Below the pieces are notes generated by a model. It was not told where the DNA came from. It saw nothing but the letters and a program-made list of their open reading frames with translations, and did no database searches. A DNA stretch of 64,000 nucleotides, from positions 186,858 through 250,857 of the forward strand of contig NZ_LMMV01000021.1 of the NCBI RefSeq assembly GCF_001422405.1, given 5' to 3'. Numbering within the stretch: position 1 is the first letter of the stretch; each line of letters begins with the position of its first letter. A program made the position numbers and the translations under genes. This document shows positions 63,328-64,000 of this stretch, piece after piece. Source of the DNA: Pseudorhodoferax sp. Leaf267 (GTDB lineage Bacteria > Pseudomonadota > Gammaproteobacteria > Burkholderiales > Burkholderiaceae_C).

Positions 63328-64000
63328 ATGCGCCTTCCTACCGACGCGGCCGACGCCGCCCTGGCTGAACCGGCCGCCCTTGCCTGGCAAGAAGGCTTCG
63401 CCCGGCTTGGCCCCGCCTTTTACACGCGGCTGCAGCCCACGCCGCTGCCCGCTCCCTACTGGGTGAGCCGCAGCGAGCGCGTGGCGGCATCGCTGGGGCT
63501 GGAGCCGGCTTGGCTGGCCTCCGACGAGGCGTTGCAAGCCCTGACCGGCAACCAGCTCCTGCCCGGCAGCGCGCCCTATGCCAGCGTCTACAGCGGTCAC
63601 CAGTTCGGCGTCTGGGCCGGGCAATTGGGCGACGGCCGCGCGATCATGCTCGGCGAGACGGACGCCGGCCTGGAACTGCAGCTCAAGGGTGCGGGCCGCA
63701 CGCCCTACTCGCGCGGCGGCGACGGCCGTGCCGTGCTGCGCTCGTCCATCCGCGAATTCCTGTGCAGCGAGGCCATGGCCGGCCTGGGCATCCCCACCAC
63801 GCGCGCGCTCAGCGTGACGGGCTCGGACGCGCCGATCCAGCGCGAGACCGTGGAAACGGCCGCCGTGGTCGCGCGCGTCGCGCCCAGCTTCATCCGCTTC
63901 GGTCACTTCGAGCATTTCGCGGCCAGCGGCGACCATGCCGCCCTGCGTGCGCTGGCCGACTACGTGATCGACCGCCACTACCCGCACTGCCGCGCCGCCG
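63328..64000 (+). CDS. selO: Protein adenylyltransferase SelO (3' end outside window)
   Basis: The first 224 residues of a SelO/YdiU pseudokinase, which transfers AMP to protein hydroxyls. Recognisable segments are [60 protein letters not shown] (with the nucleotide-binding Lys), [20 protein letters not shown] and [14 protein letters not shown]; all are strongly conserved in the family. The start ATG 63328 has GGGAGAATCGG upstream. The gene continues past the right edge, so about half is missing. Confidence 0.92.
   Translation, partial: MRLPTDAADAALAEPAALAWQEGFARLGPAFYTRLQPTPLPAPYWVSRSERVAASLGLEPAWLASDEALQALTGNQLLPGSAPYASVYSGHQFGVWAGQLGDGRAIMLGETDAGLELQLKGAGRTPYSRGGDGRAVLRSSIREFLCSEAMAGLGIPTTRALSVTGSDAPIQRETVETAAVVARVAPSFIRFGHFEHFAASGDHAALRALADYVIDRHYPHCRAA

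Overview
The window is a high-GC (roughly two thirds G+C by eye) bacterial chromosome segment. Several things point to the Burkholderiales, most likely Comamonadaceae: the gene order tatD-pilZ-holB-tmk-mltG-ygfZ, a large Liv-type ABC transporter/beta-oxidation cluster, and many GTG/ATGA-coupled operons. That placement is an inference from gene content; there is no rRNA and I recognised no tRNA.

Layout. (1) 1-2969: accessory regulators, namely a truncated small lipoprotein gene facing an AraC-type regulator, and a secreted cupin facing a LysR-type regulator. (2) 2970-4078: gene-poor border with the decayed 3' end of an IS3-type transposase. (3) About 4079-26760: a genomic island. A large tyrosine recombinase reads rightward at its left end. 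Everything else reads leftward from parA at the right end: parA, parB, DUF2857, a winged-helix protein, a STY4528-type replication protein, a 49-residue ORF made of repeats, another winged-helix protein, an AcaB/PFL_4669-type protein, a DUF3158-like protein, two small membrane proteins, ssb, an adenine methyltransferase, an SNF2-type helicase, a run of unknown small genes, a cytosine-5 methyltransferase and three membrane proteins. The right-hand genes match the replication/partition core of PFGI-1/SPI-7-type integrative conjugative elements. No relaxase, coupling protein or type IV secretion gene is in the window, so this is a reduced, mobilizable or stranded element. (4) 27277-41994: housekeeping genes (ankyrin protein, tatD, pilZ, holB, tmk, mltG, ygfZ, thioesterase-GNAT fusion, esterase, HDOD protein, tex, a FeeM-like acyltransferase, a GGDEF/EAL protein). 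(5) 41999-62099: a leftward catabolic cluster with acyl-CoA ligase, livK-H-M-G-F, FadB-like protein, thiolase, two acyl-CoA dehydrogenases, two SDRs, a PaaI thioesterase, a quinone-reductase-like MDR and a GST; a lipoprotein carboxylesterase faces an AraC-type regulator. (6) 63328-end: the start of selO.

The most interesting structure is inside the island. The STY4528-type gene contains five near-identical 19-bp direct repeats (21464-21604), four at exact 33-bp spacing. The fifth lies in a different reading frame, so the DNA rather than the peptide is conserved. They abut an AT-rich stretch. This resembles the lambda O-type arrangement of an origin inside its initiator gene and is a strong candidate for the island's replication origin. 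Immediately downstream, a 49-codon ORF coupled to both neighbours contains three 36-bp-spaced repeats whose spacers are hairpins with compensatory base changes. A methyltransferase with about six internal copies of a short motif, and the pairing of adenine methyltransferase with SNF2 helicase, are further accessory features worth testing.

In the catabolic cluster the likely logic is uptake of an acyl, aromatic or amino-acid-like substrate by the Liv system, activation by the ligase, and beta-oxidation by the dehydrogenase/FadB/thiolase set. A perfect 9-2-9 palindrome in front of the fadB-like gene is a probable operator, and an intrinsic terminator between livK and livH probably sets the binding protein to permease ratio.
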